64,000 nucleotides of DNA from Limnephilus marmoratus (Eukaryota; Arthropoda; Insecta; Trichoptera; Limnephilidae): positions 22,568,627 through 22,632,626 of the forward strand of contig OU862922.1 of the NCBI GenBank assembly GCA_917880885.1, in the 5' to 3' direction. The position numbers were made by a program, and so were the translations under genes. Under the pieces are notes generated by a model. The model was not told the origin of the DNA. It worked only from the letters and a program-made list of their open reading frames with translations, and made no database searches. This document shows, piece by piece, positions 32,052-45,396 of this stretch. How positions within the stretch are numbered: position 1 is the first letter of the stretch; each line of letters begins with the position of its first letter.

Positions 32052-33131
32052 CATTACGCGTGTTCTAGGTAGGTACTTACTTGCGGGGACTTTTTTCATT
32101 TAAAAATCAAAACATGATATTGAATGAATTTATTTATAGTGAAAATTATTTTATGCTCAACAGCATAATGGCGTCGTTTTGGTGAAATATTACAACAAAG
32201 TACCTACTTAGTACTTACACTTGCAAAATGAAATACAATACAACTACAATAGTGAGCTCCGGCATAATGAAATTTTGCACTGCTAAACCGTGCAACCGAT
32301 TGTTATTATTAATGGACTATTTGTGCGTAAATAAATTAATTATATACAGCGGGTACCCGGCATGCGTTGCGAGGCCACTTTAACTTCGGGGTCAACTAAA
32401 CCGTAATGGTTCCCTACCAAGTCCCGGGAAACAACATTATAAAATTATGCACTTTATAAAATTATATACAACGGGTACCCGGCATGCGTTGCAAGGCCAC
32501 TTTAACCTAAGGGTCAACTAAACTGTAATGGTTCCATCCCAAGTCCCCGGAAACTACATAATAATGCAAGCGCCTGCACTATGTAACATTATATACAACG
32601 GGTACCCGGCGTGCGTTGCAAGGTCACTGTAACCTAGGAGTCAACTTTACTGTAATGGTTTCATCCCGATTCCCGGGAAATAAAATTTTAATGCAAGCGC
32701 CTGCAATTTATAACATAATATACAACGGGTACACGGCATGCGTTGCAAGGTCACTGTAACTTCGGGGTCAACTTAACTGTAATGGTTCCATCCCAATTCC
32801 CGGGAAATAACATTTTAAAGCAAGTGCCTGCAATATATAACATGATATACAACGGTTACTCGGCATGCGTTGCAAGGTCACTGTAACCTCGGGATCAACT
32901 TAACTGTAATGGTTCCATTCCAATTCCTGGGAAATTACATTTTAATGCAAGCGCTGCACTACATAACATTATATACAACGGGTACCCGGCATGCGTTGCA
33001 AGGCCACTGTGAACTCAGGTTTCTTCATATATTTAATTTAACACACACTCCTCCTCGCTTCATCCACGTTCACACGTCAAATCGCATAGTGTCTTAACCC
33101 GTCAGTTGCTTCTGCAACGGGCAAAACCTAG
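30980..33131 (+). mobile_element. Helitron-like array unit 2
   Basis: This is nearly identical to unit 1 over its full length, including six 126-bp repeats and the hairpin at 31280-31306. The few differences include single substitutions early in the unit and a slightly longer TA microsatellite. The pair is the most recent duplication in the array. Confidence 0.75.
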
Positions 33132-35383
33132 TATATAGTATTGTTTGGTTTTGGGAAAGGTCTTTTTCCGCGCACTTTTTTGTTGACGCAAAAACGACCA
33201 GTACGCCCTTTGCGTTTCACCCACCTCAAGGTTCACTTTCGGTTGAAGCAAATTCGGAATGAAAACTGTAAGCAAATTTTTAATGACAAAATAAAATATA
33301 TACAGGGGTTTATTCTCCGATACGAATCGGCGGCGAAAACTAGAAGCTCTGCTCGAATCACTCGATTCGGCTCGGTCATATTTCCCGCCGACAGATGGCG
33401 TTGGTAAAAAAAAAAATGACGAAAAAACCCCTTAATTTCACAAAGGAAAATGCTAGGACCGTTGACGCAGATCTCAAATGTCAAAGTTTTAGCCTAACAA
33501 AACGGAACTCTCGGCGGTTTGGGTCGTTGTTTTTCGGAAAACCACATTGCCGCCGAAAAACCGATTCCGGGCTAGATGTTTTTTAAAAATACGATAGCCT
33601 GAGAGATTCCGCAACTTTTAATAACAATAAAACATACGATTCTCATATAAAATATGTCAGGAGATCCTGACAAAACTCGAAATTTTCCGAAAAATAATCA
33701 TCAAAATACGCGCTCAAAGATTCCATCAGAAGTTTAAATATTGGTGGCCAGTTCAAATTAACACGCTATTCATTCGGGGTAGGTACCTACTTATTTCGGT
33801 AGTATTGCAAATATGATGAAAAAAGCAAATATTGCCGGAATCTAAGGAAACGCGCAGGTACCTACCTGAATGGGTACCTACACAACGAATTAGGTTTTAA
33901 TGCAATAAATACTAAGGTAAGGTTGTTTCGATGATACTGAATAATTCAACTTTTTTTAAGTTAATTTTCACGTTCTGAGTTGCTTCTACTGAAATTCTGT
34001 TTTTTCTCAATATAGGCCAGTTACATCACAAAACTGAAATAATTACAGAACTCGAACGGAACTTTCTAGAACTGAAAATTTACTAGAAAAATTTTAAGAA
34101 TTGACAATTTTTTTTTATTAATTATATTTTTTTTTTATAAGTGTGTTCTATTTGGACATTGTTAAATAAAAAAAATAATTACGCGTGTTCTAGGTAGGTA
34201 CTTACTTCCAGGGACTTTTTTCATTTAAAAATCAAAACATGATATTGAATGAATTTATTTATAGTGAAAATTATTTTATGCTCAACAGCATAATGGCGTC
34301 GTTTTGGTGAAATATTACAACAAAGTACCTACTTAGTACTTACACTTGCAAAATGAAATACAATACAACTACAATAGTGAGCTCCGGCATAATGAAATTT
34401 TGCACTGCTAAACCGTGCAACCGATTGTTATTGTTAATGGACTATTTGTGCGTAAATAAATTAATTATATACAGCGGGTACCCGGCATGCGTTGCGAGGC
34501 CACTTTAACTTCGGGGTCAACTAAACCGTAATGGTTCCCTACCAAGTCCCGGGAAACAACATTATAAAATTATGCACTTTATAAAATTATATACAACGGG
34601 TACCCGGCATGCGTTGCAAGGCCGCTTTAACCTCGGGGTCAATAAAACTGTAATGTTTCCATCCGAAGTCCTGGGAAACTACATTATAATGCAAGCGCCT
34701 GCACTATATAACAGTATATACAACGGGTACCCGGCATGCGTTGCAAGGTCACTGTAACCTCGGGGTCAACTTAATTATAATGGTTCCATCCCAAGTACCG
34801 GGAAACTACATTATAATGCAAGCACCTGCACTATATAAAATTATATACAACGGGTACCCGGTATGCGTTGCAAGGCGACTTTAACCTAGGGGTCAACTTT
34901 ACTGTAATGGTTTCATCCCGATTCCCGGGAAATAAAATTTTAATGCAAGCGCCTGCAATTTATAACATAATATACAACGGGTACACGGCATGCGTTGCAA
35001 GGTCACTGTAACCTCGGGGTCAACTTAACTGTAATGGTTCCATCCCAATTCCCGGGAAATAATATTTTAAAGCAAGTGCCTGCAATATATAACATGATAT
35101 ACAACGGTTACTCGGCATGCGTTGCAAGGTCACTGTAACCTCGGGATCCACTTAACTGTAATGGTTCCATTCCAATTCCTGGGAAATTACATTTTAATGC
35201 AAGCGCTGCACTACATAACATTATATACAACGGGTACCCGGCATGCGTTGCAAGGCCACTGTGAACTCAGGTTTCTTCATATATTTAATTTATCACACAC
35301 TCCTCCTCGCTTCATCCACGTTCACACGTCAAATCGCATAGTGTCTTAACCCGTCAGTTGCTTCTGCAACGGGCAAAACCTAG
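33132..35383 (+). mobile_element. Helitron-like array unit 3
   Basis: The general layout is that of unit 1 but the sequence belongs to a second variant. It lacks the left arm of the 12-bp hairpin (reading CCCCTTAATTTCAC instead), has CTTCTACTGAAATTCTG rather than GGTTCTACTCAAATTC, lacks the TA microsatellite, and has seven 126-bp repeats. It shares these variants with unit 6. Confidence 0.75.
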
Positions 35384-37638
35384 TATATATATTAATGCTT
35401 GGTTTTGGGAAAGGGCTTTTTCCGCGCACTTTTTTGTTGACGCAAAAACGACCAGTACGCCCTTTGCGTTTCACCCACCTCAAGGTTCACTTTCGGTTGA
35501 AGCAAATTGGGAATGAAAACTGTAAGCACTTTTTTTTCGACAAAATGAAATATATACAGGGATTTATTCTCCGATACGAATCGGCGGCGAAAACTAGAAG
35601 CTCTACTCGAATCACTCGATTCGGCTCGGTTGTATTTCCCGCCGACAGATAGCGTTTCAAAAAAAAAATGACAAAAAAAGACTTAGCATTTTCCTCAAAG
35701 GAAAATGCTAGGTCTATGGTCAAAATCTTAGATGTCAAATTTTTAGCCTAACAAAACGGAACTCTCGGCGGTTTCGGTCGTTGTTTTTCGGAAAACGACA
35801 TTACCGCCGAAAAACCGATTCTGGGCTAGATGTTTTTTGAAAATACGATAGCCGGATAGATTCCGCAACTTTTAACACCAATAAAACATATGATTCTCAT
35901 ATAAAATACGTCAGGAGATGCTGACAAAACTCGAAATTTTCCGAAAAAAAATCATCAAAATACGTGCTCACAGATTCCATCGGAAGTTTAAATATTCCTG
36001 GCCAGTTCAAATTAATACGTTTTTCATTCGGGGTAGGTACCTACTTATTTCGGTAGTATTGCAAATATGATGAAAAAAGCTAAGATTGCCGGAATCTAAG
36101 GAAATGCGCAGGTACCTACCTGAATGGGTACCTACACAACGAATTAGGTTTTAATGCAATAAATACTAAGGTAAGGTTGTTTCGATGATACAGAATAATT
36201 GAACTTTTTTAAAGTTAATTTTCACGTTCTGTGATGGTTCTACTCAAATTCTATTGTTTTATCATTACAGACCAGTTACATCACAAAACTGAAATAATTA
36301 CAGAACTCGAACGGAACTTTATAGAACTGAAAATTTACTAGAAAAATTTAAAGAATTGTCAATTTTTTTTATTAATTATTTTATTTTATTTTTAAGTGTG
36401 TTCTATTTGGACATTGTTAAATAAAAAAAATAATTACGCGTGTTCTAGGCAGGTACTTACTTCCAGGGACTTTTTTCATTTAAAAATCAAAACATGATAT
36501 TGAATGAATTTATTTATAGTGAAAATTATTTTATGCTCAACAGCATAATGAAGTCGTTTTGGTGAAATATTACAACAAAGTACCTACTTAGTACTTACAC
36601 TTGCAAAATGAAATACAATACAACTACAATAGTGAGCTCCGGCATAATGAAATTTTGCACTGCTAAACCGTGCAACCGATTGTTATTGTTAATGGACTAT
36701 TTGTGCGTAAATAAATTAATTATATACAGCGGGTACCCGGCATGCGTTGCGAGGCCACTTTAACTTCGGGGTCAACTAAACCGTAATGGTTCCCTACCAA
36801 GTCCCGGGAAACAACATTATAAAATTATGCACTTTATAAAATTATATACAACGGGTACCCGGCATGCGTTGCAAGGCCGCTTTAACCTCGGGGTCAATAA
36901 AACTGTAATGTTTCCATCCGAAGTCCTGGGAAACTACATTATAATGCAAGCGCCTGCACTATATAACAGTATATACAACGGGTACCCGGCATGCGTTGCA
37001 AGGTCACTGTAACCTCGGGGTCAACTTAATTATAATGGTTCCATCCCAAGTACCGGGAAACTACATTATAATGCAAGCACCTGCACTATATAAAATTATA
37101 TACAACGGGTACCCGGTATGCGTTGCAAGGCGACTTTAATCTAGGGGTCAAATTTACTGTAATGGTTTCATCCCGATTCCCGGGAAATAAAATTTTAATG
37201 CAAGCGCCTGCAATTTATAACATAATATACAACGGGTACACGGCATGCGTTGCAAGGTCACTGTAACCTCGGGGTCAACTTAACTGTAATGGTTCCATCC
37301 CAATTCCCGGGAAATAATATTTTAAAGCAAGTGCCTGCAATATATAACATGATATACAACGGTTACTCGGCATGCGTTGCAAGGTCACTGTAACCTCGGG
37401 ATCAACTTAACTGTAATGGTTCCATTCCAATTCCTGGGAAATTACATTTTAATGCAAGCGCTGCACTACATAACATTATATACAACGGGTACCCGGCATG
37501 CGTTGCAAGGCCACTGTGAACTCAGGTTTCTTCATATATTTAATTTAACACACACTCCTCCTCGCTTCATCCACGTTCACACGTCAAATCGCATAGTGTC
37601 TTAACCCGTCAGTTGCTTCTGCAACGGGCAAAACCTAG
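35384..37638 (+). mobile_element. Helitron-like array unit 4 (mosaic)
   Basis: The first about 1.0 kb, including the hairpin at 35684-35710 and ATCATTACAGACC, follows the unit 1/2 variant. From about 36390 on (TTTGGACATTG, AATAATTACGCG, CTTCCAGGG) and through its seven 126-bp repeats it follows the unit 3 variant. The start is slightly altered (TATTAATGCTTGG). Confidence 0.75.
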
Positions 37639-39955
37639 TATATATAGTATTGTTTAGTTTTGGGGTAGGTCGGGAAAAGCTCACTTTTTCGTCGACGCAA
37701 AAACGACCAGTACGCCCTTTGCGTTTCACCCACCTCAAGGTTCACTTTCGGTTGAAGCAAATTCCGAATGGAAACTGGGGGTAATTTTTTTCCGACAAAA
37801 TGAAATATATACAGGGATTTATTCTCCGATACGAATCGGCGGCGAAAACTAGAAGCTCTACTCGAATCACTCGATTATATTTCCCGCCGACAGACGGCGT
37901 TTGAAAAAAAAAATTTAGGAAAAAACCCGCTAATTTCACAAAGGAAAATGCTATATAGGACTATTGACATAGGTCAGGATCTCAGATGTCAAATTTTTAG
38001 CCTAACAAAACGGAACTCTCGGCGGTTTCGGTCGTTGTTTTTCGGAAAACGACATTACCGCCGAAAAACCGATTCCGGGCTAGATGTTTTTTGAAAATAC
38101 GATAGCCGGATAGATTCCGCAACTTTTAACACCAATAAAACATATGATTCTCATATAAAATACGTCAGGAGATGCTGACAAAACTCGAAATTTTCCGAAA
38201 AAAAATCATCAAAATACGCGCTCACAGATTCCATCGGAAGTTTAAATATTTGCTGGCCAGTTCAAATTAACACGTTTTTCATTCGGGGTAGGTACCTACT
38301 TATTTCGGTAGTATTGCAAATATGATGAAAAAAGCTAAGATTGCCGGAATCTAAGGAAATGCGCAGGTACCTACCTGAATGGGTACCTACACAACGAATT
38401 AGGTTTTAATGCAATAAATACTAAGGTAAGGTTGTTTCGATGATACAGAATAATTGAACTTTTTTAAAGTTAATTTTCACGTTCTGTGATGGTTCTACTC
38501 AAATTCTATTGTTTTATCATTACAGACCAGTTACATCACAAAACTGAAATAATTACAGAACTCGAACGGAACTTTATAGAACTGAAAATTTACTAGAAAA
38601 ATTTAAAGAATTGTCAATTTTTTTTATTAATTATTTTTTTTATTTTTAAGTGTGTTCTATTTGAACATTGTATATATATATACATTACGCGTGTTCTAGG
38701 TAGGTACTTACTTGCGGGGACTTTTTTCATTTAAAAATCAAAACATGATATTGAATGAATTTATTTGTAGTGAAAATTATTTTATGCTCAACAGCATAAT
38801 GGCATCGTTTTGGTGAAATATTACAACAAAGTACCTACTTAGTACTTACACTTGCAAAATGAAATACAATACAACTACAATAGTGAGCTCCGGCATAATG
38901 AAATTTTGCACTGCTAAACTGCGGTACCCGGCATGCGTTGCGAGGCCACTTTAACTTCGGGGTCAACTAAACCGTAATGGTTCCCTACCAAGTCCCGGGA
39001 AACAACATTATAAAATTATGCACTTTATAAAATTATATACAACGGGTACCCGGCATGCGTTGCAAGGCCGCTTTAACCTCGGGGTCAATAAAACTGTAAT
39101 GTTTCCATCCGAAGTCCCGGGAAACTACATTATAATGCAAGCGCCTGCACAATGAAACATTATATACTACGGGTACCCGGCATGCGTTGCAAGGCCACTT
39201 TAACCTCAGGGTCAACTAAACTCTAATGGTTCCATCCCAAGTCCCCGGAAACTACATTATAATGCAAGCGCCTGCACTATATAACATTATATACACCGGG
39301 TACCCGGCATGCGTTGCAAGGTCACTGTAACCTAGGGGTCAACTTTACTGTAATGGTTTCATCCCGATTCCCGGGAAATAAAATTTTAATGCAAGCGCCT
39401 GCAATTTATAACATAATATACAACGGGTACACGGCATGCGTTGCAAGGTCACTGTAACCTCGGGGTCAACTTAACTGTAATGGTTCCATCCCAATTCCCG
39501 GGAAATAACATTTTAAAGCAAGCGCCTGCACTATATAACATTATATACAACGGGTACCCGGTATGCGTTGCAAGGTCACTGTAACCTAGGGGTCAACTTT
39601 ACTGTAATGGTTTCATCCCGATTCCCGGGAAATAAATTTTAATGCAAGCGCCTGCAATTTATAACATAATATACAACGGTTACTCGGCATGCGTTGCAAG
39701 GTCACTGTAACCTCGGGGTCAACTTAACTGTAATGGTTCCATTCCAATTCCTGGGAAATTACATTTTAATGCAAGCGCTGCACTACATAACATTATATAC
39801 AACGGGTACCCGGCATGCGTTGCAAGGTCACTGTAACCTCAGGTTTCTTCATATATTTAATTTAACACACACTCTTCCTCGCTTCATCCACGTTCACACG
39901 TCAAATAGCATAGTGTTTAAACCCGTCAGTTGCTTCTGCAACGGGCAAAACCTAG
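37639..39955 (+). mobile_element. Helitron-like array unit 5
   Basis: The start GTTTAGTTTTGGGGTAGGTC and GGGAAAAGCTCAC is that of the lone fragment at 19076, while the rest is array-like. It lacks the hairpin's left arm, has a short deletion at CTGCTAAACTGCGGTACCC (about 38915) removing the start of the repeat block, and has eight 126-bp repeats, the most in the array. Confidence 0.75.
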
Positions 39956-42206
39956 TATATATAGTATTGTTCACTTTGGGAAAGCTCTTTTTCCGCGCAC
40001 TTTTTGGTTGACGCAAAAACGACCAGTACGTCCTTTACGTTTCACCCACCTCAAGGTTCACTTTCGGTTGAAGCAAATTCCGAATGAAAACTGTAAGCAC
40101 TTTTTTTTCGACAAAATGAAATATATACAGGGATTTATTCTCCGATACGAATCGGCGGCGAAAACTAGAAGCTCTACTCGAATCACTCGATTCGGCTCGG
40201 TTGTATTTCCCGCCGACAGATAGCGTTTCAAAAAAAAAATGACAAAAAAAGACTTAGCATTTTCCTCAAAGGAAAATGCTAGGTCTATGGTCAAAATCTT
40301 AGATGTCAAATTTTTAGCCTAACAAAACGGAACTCTCGGCGGTTTCGGTCGTTGTTTTTCGGAAAACGACATTACCGCCGAAAAACCGATTCCGGGCTAG
40401 ATGTTTTTAAAAAATACGATAGCCGGATAGATTCCGCAACTTTTAACACCAATATAACATGCCCATCCCATGTAAAAAAAGTCAGGAGATGCTGACGAAA
40501 CTCGAAATTTTCCGAAAAAAAATCATCAAAATACGCGCTCAAAGATTCCATCGGAAGTTTAAATATTGGTGGCCAGTTCAAATTAACACGCTATTCATTC
40601 GGGGTAGGTACCTACTTATTTCGGTAGTATTGCAAATATGATGAAAAAAGCAAATATTGCCGGAATCTAAGGAAACGCGCAGGTACCTACCTGAATGGGT
40701 ACCTACACAACGAATTAGGTTTTAATGCAATAAATACTAAGGGAAGGTTGTTTCGATGATACTGAATAATTCAACTTTTTTTAAGTTAATTTTCACGTTC
40801 TGAGTTGCTTCTACTGAAATTCTGTTTTTTCTCAATATAGGCCAGTTACATCACAAAACTGAAATAATTACAGAACTCGAACGGAACTTTCTAGAACTGA
40901 AAATTTACTAGAAAATTTTTAAGAATTGACAATTTTTTTTTATTAATTATATTTTTTTTTTATAAGTGTGTTCTATTTGGACATTGTTAAATAAAAAAAA
41001 TAATTACGCGTGTTCTAGGTAGGTACTTACTTCCAGGGACTTTTTTCATTTAAAAATCAAAACATGATATTGAATGAATTTATTTATAGTGAAAATTATT
41101 TTATGCTCAACAGCATAATGGCGTCGTTTTGGTGAAATATTACAACAAAGTACCTACTTAGTACTTACACTTGCAAAATGAAATACAATCTACTACAATA
41201 GTGAGCTCCGGCATAATGAAATTTTGCACTGCTAAACCGTGCAACCGATTGTTATTGTTAATGGACTATTTGTGCGTAAATAAATTAATTATATACAGCG
41301 GTACCCGGCATGCGTTGCGAGGCCACTTTAACTTCGGGGTCAACTAAACCGTAATGGTTCCCTACCAAGTCCCGGGAAACAACATTATAAAATTATGCAC
41401 TTTATAAAATTATATACAACGGGTACCCGGCATGCGTTGCAAGGCCGCTTTAACCTCGGGGTCAATAAAACTGTAATGTGTCCATCCGAAGTCCTGGGAA
41501 ACTACATTATAATGCAAGCGCCTGCACTATAAAACAGTATATACAACGGGTACCCGGCATGCGTTGCAAGGTCACTGTAACCTCGGGGTCAACTTAATTA
41601 TAATGGTTCCATCCCAAGTACCGGGAAACTACATTATAATGCAAGCACCTGCACTATATAAAATTATATACAACGGGTACCCGGTATGCGTTGCAAGGCG
41701 ACTTTAACCTAGGGGTCAACTTTACTGTAATGGTTTCATCCCGATTCCCGGGAAATAAAATTTTAATGCAAGCGCCTGCAATTTATAACATAATATACAA
41801 CGGGTACACGGCATGCGTTGCAAGGTCACTGTAACCTCGGGGTCAACTTAACTGTAATGGTTCCATCCCAATTCCCGGGAAATAATATTTTAAAGCAAGT
41901 GCCTGCAATATATAACATGATATACAACGGTTACTCGGCATGCGTTGCAAGGTCACTGTAACCTCGGGATCAACTTAACTGTAATGGTTCCATTCCAATT
42001 CCTGGGAAATTACATTTTAATGCAAGCGCTGCACTACATAACATTATATACAACGGGTATCCGGCATGCGTTGCAAGGCCACTGTGAACTCAGGTTTCTT
42101 CATATATTTAATTTAACACACACTCCTCCTCGCTTCATCCACGTTCACACGTCAAATCGCATAGTGTCTTAACCCGTCAGTTGCTTCTGCAACGGGCAAA
42201 ACCTAG
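39956..42206 (+). mobile_element. Helitron-like array unit 6 (mosaic)
   Basis: The start is altered (GTATTGTTCACTTTGGG). The first part carries the hairpin at 40255-40281 as in units 1, 2 and 4. From about 40450 on it switches to the unit 3 variant (TTGGTGGCCAGTTC, CTTCTACTGAAATTCTG). Seven 126-bp repeats and the common CTAG end follow. Confidence 0.75.
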
Positions 42207-42269
42207 TATATAGTATTGTTTGGTTTTGGGGTAGGTCAGGAAAACTCACTTTTTTTTTAGCCCTCCGGG

Positions 42270-42750
42270 TACAGGCGAAAATCGACCACTCTGCCTGTCC
42301 AGTTTCACCGACCGCAGAGGTCGATTTGGCCGAGCAAGGCTTGTGGACCGGGATTTCATACAAACGGCCGTTCCAAAAAAACGCGTTTTGGTGATCCGAT
42401 AATCGACTCTTTTCCCCCTCGATCCGCAAGACCTCACGGCGTATTGTCGCTTAAAAACGAAAAAGACGCTTACGCCCTTTCGATTTCCGTCGCCCGCCTC
42501 GACCCGCAGGCGATAATCGACCTCAACTCCTCGAGTTTCACCGACCGCAGAGATCAATTTGGCCCGAAAGGGGGCACGGACGGCGTTCTCTGCGGGTCAG
42601 ACCAGATTTCATATAAAAAAGATGACGCAGGGTCAACAGCGCTCCCAAACGGCGAAAACTACAATTAGATCTCTCACCGACGAAGAAATTCGACCTCAGT
42701 TATATTTCTTGCCGACAGGTTCACCCGTTAAAAAACGTCGAATCGTTTAG
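42270..42750. other. GC-rich interior of unit 7, open in several frames
   Basis: Frames of 60-100 residues exist on both strands because stops are rare in this GC-rich stretch. CACCGACCGCAGAG occurs twice (about 42306 and 42540), so part of it is internally duplicated. No known protein family was recognised, and I do not treat it as a gene. Confidence 0.4.
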
Positions 42751-43920
42751 TAAAGAGATTTCCCATACAAAACTGATTTTTCTAGGGATTTATTCGAATT
42801 TTTTTAACGGCGTTTTCGAAAATAGCGGAGAAAAATTGACATTTTAAAGGCCCTTTGCGGGAACTTAGATTGCGGCGAAAACAAACATTTTGCACGAAAT
42901 GTTTTTGGTTAAATAGAAGGTATACAAGTTTAAGAAACTTTTAAAATAAAAACATGTGTAGCTTCCCATTTAAAATGTTACACTATATTGCATCAAATAT
43001 TGAAATTTTTCTGACATTTTCTGAAATCGATCTATCATCAACAATGCATAATTTTCCAGCCAGTTAATATAAACTCGAGGTAGGTACTGGCGTTAAAATG
43101 TGAATGATTTAAATGCAGAAAATCGCGGTAGGTACCTACCGTTCTATTGAATTATTGCTAATTCGCTAAGTATTTATTGAGAAAACGCGTAAGTAGGTAC
43201 CTACACCAACATTATTTTTCTCGGTATGTACTAGGTAGGTACCATCTTACGAGATTTTTTCCTTTAAATGTTAAATCGAAAATTAATGATATGAAATGAA
43301 AAAAATCATCCAAGATGGTAATTTTTGAAATATGTAGGAACACGGAGGTTGCTTCTGGATAACCACTGTTGGTATGAATGTTATTTGTAAATTAGTAAAG
43401 TTCATTTTCACGTAATGTGCGGTTTTTATTTATTCAATTATCTTCAAAACTTATAATATTTATTATTATTTATTTAAACTATTATTTCAAAACAGAAATA
43501 ATTACGGAACTTGAATAGAATTTGAACAGAACTTTCACAGAACGTTAAAATTAACTTGAAAAATTGAAGATTTTTAAATAATTTTTTTGAAAAACCCAGC
43601 CTAAATATATTTCATATGTTTTTTTTACGTATGTGCAGGTACCTCTACATAGAATCTATGCAGGTACCTACATGCACATAACAACTTAAAATCTGATGAT
43701 ATTGCTTATGATTTTTTTGTAAATGTATAATAAAATTGCTTGAAGTGGAATGGTATAATTTTTTTCAAAAATATTAAATATACATACCGCTTTTTTTGTA
43801 TTTTGTATTTTAATGATAATCATTCAACGTGGAATTGGTATCGCCGCCCCGGGAACCATTCATTGGTTTCTATATACAATAGTGAGCTCTGGCATCATGA
43901 AATTATGCATTGCTAAACTT

Positions 43921-44340
43921 TTTTTTTACATTAGCTCCACACAGGAGGCACCGAGGAAAACAATTTCCCTAGGGGCCTATGTCATCTTTGAGGATGCTGT
44001 GTGGAGGGTTTTTTGAGGGAAAGAAAGGAGAAGAAGATATAAGAAGGAAAAGGGTATGAGGGGTGGGTAGGAATCTGGGGGTCAGTGTGGCCAGGAGTAA
44101 CGGACGTATGAATCTATTCCTCACACTGCGGTGCGAGGCGAAGGGTTGGGAGAATCTGGCTGGAGAGATAAAAAGCCTCCCTCAATCAGTCTCCTCCGAT
44201 CCAGCCCGCCATGCAGTGGTAGGTCAAACGTATCCGCCACCAAGACCTAGACAAACCTCATCCCATGAACCCGGGCACCCCTGCTAAGTCATCAAACGTA
44301 GCGAACCACTTAGGTGACCTTTGACAGCGGTGTTGGTTCA
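43921..44340 (-). repeat. LINE-tailed SINE-like retroposon, long form, in unit 7
   Basis: The minus strand ends in the LINE tail (GCTAATGTAAAAAAAAA and the GCCCC/GGTGCC-containing hairpin). The body is complete, with the middle section kept. It is inserted into GCATTGCTAAAC, whose continuation CATCCGATTGCGATG is found at 44339. Confidence 0.65.
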
Positions 44341-44524
44341 TCCGATTGCGATGAGACTTTTGGAATTTGATGTGTGCATTCCCGCGATGGTTTCTGAATA
44401 CAATAATGATCAATCGGGATACAATAATGAACCGGGCGACTGAAGTAGGTGCACATTTCTCGCTTTTTGAAAACTAAATGTACCGGGAATGAATTAATGA
44501 GGCGCGAGAGGGGGGGAGGAAAAA

Positions 44525-44815
44525 GCTCCACACAGGAGACCCTGAGGAAAATAATTTCCCTCACGGTCATGTCATCTTTGGAGATACTGGATGGAGGGTT
44601 TTTTAAGGCAAAGAAGGAGATGAGAGTTCTGAGAAGGAAAAGGGTTTAAGGGGTGGGTAGGAATCTGGGGTTCAGTGTGTCCTGGTCATCCGCCTCCAAG
44701 ACCTAGACAAACCTCACCCCATAAATCCGGGCACCCCTACTAAATCACCAAACGTAGCGAACCACTTAGGGTGACCTACGGCATGAGTGTTGGTTATCCA
44801 ATAAAGGTCATCTTT
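44525..44815 (-). repeat. LINE-tailed retroposon, short form, in unit 7
   Basis: This carries the LINE tail at its start and the shared internal deletion: the sequence passes from GTGTGTCCTGG straight to CGCCTCCAAGACC. It inserted separately from the neighbouring long-form copy. Confidence 0.65.
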
Positions 44816-45396
44816 GGGGATTTTTATTTCTACATAACATTATATACAACGGTTACCCGGCATGCGTTGCAAGATCACTGTAACCTCGGGGTCAACTTAA
44901 CATTAACGGTTCCATTCCAAGTTCCGGGAAACTACATTATAATGCAAGCGCCTTGCAAACGTCTGCACTATATTATAACATTATATACAACGGGTTCCCG
45001 GCATGCGTTGCAAGGTCACTGTAACCTCGGGGTCAACTTAACTGTAATGGTTCCATCCCCATTCCCGGGAAATAACATTTTAAAGCAAGTGCCTGCAATA
45101 TATAAAATGATATACAACGGTTGCTCGGCATGCGTTGCAAGGTCACTGTAACCTCATGGTCAACTTAACTGTAATGGTTCTATTCAAATTCCTGGGAAAT
45201 TACATTTTAATGCAAGCGCTGCACTACATAACATTATATACAACGGGTACACGGCATGCGTTGCAAGGTCACTGTAACTTCAGGTTTCTTCATATATTTA
45301 ATTTAACACACACTCCTCCTCGCTTCATCCACGTTCACACGCAAATCGCATAATTTTTTAACCCGTTAGTTGCATTTTTGCAACGGGCCCCGCTAG

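Larger units (their letters stand above)
42207..45396 (+). mobile_element. Helitron-like unit 7, divergent and interrupted
   Basis: It starts like unit 5 (GTTTGGTTTTGGGGTAGGTC) but about 1.6 kb of its interior is different and includes a GC-rich stretch at 42270-42740. Two LINE-tailed retroposons (43921-44340 and 44525-44815) interrupt it. After the second, four copies of the 126-bp repeat (44830-45290) lead into the usual 3' end, with a variant hairpin and GCTAG at 45392-45396. It shows the family boundary: shared ends, exchanged middle. Confidence 0.6.

Noticed and set aside
28841..42172. Recurring frames of 75-85 codons in each array unit
   Set aside because: They recur only because the DNA repeats. 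The 126-bp period is a multiple of three, which keeps frames open; the frames differ in start and end between units and match no protein family.
28832..42206. CRISPR-like array
   Set aside because: The repeats are 126 bp and 2.2 kb long with no short repeat-spacer pattern, and the other elements here (LINEs, SINEs, mariner) are eukaryotic.
42246..42750. Overlapping 60-100 codon frames in the GC-rich interior of unit 7
   Set aside because: Frames are open on both strands through low stop density, and no conserved motif is seen.
44063..44287. Frame of 74 codons in the SINE-like body, similar to one at 9397-9621
   Set aside because: The similarity is due to the repeat family. The frame reads through opposite to the LINE-tail direction and is broken in other copies.
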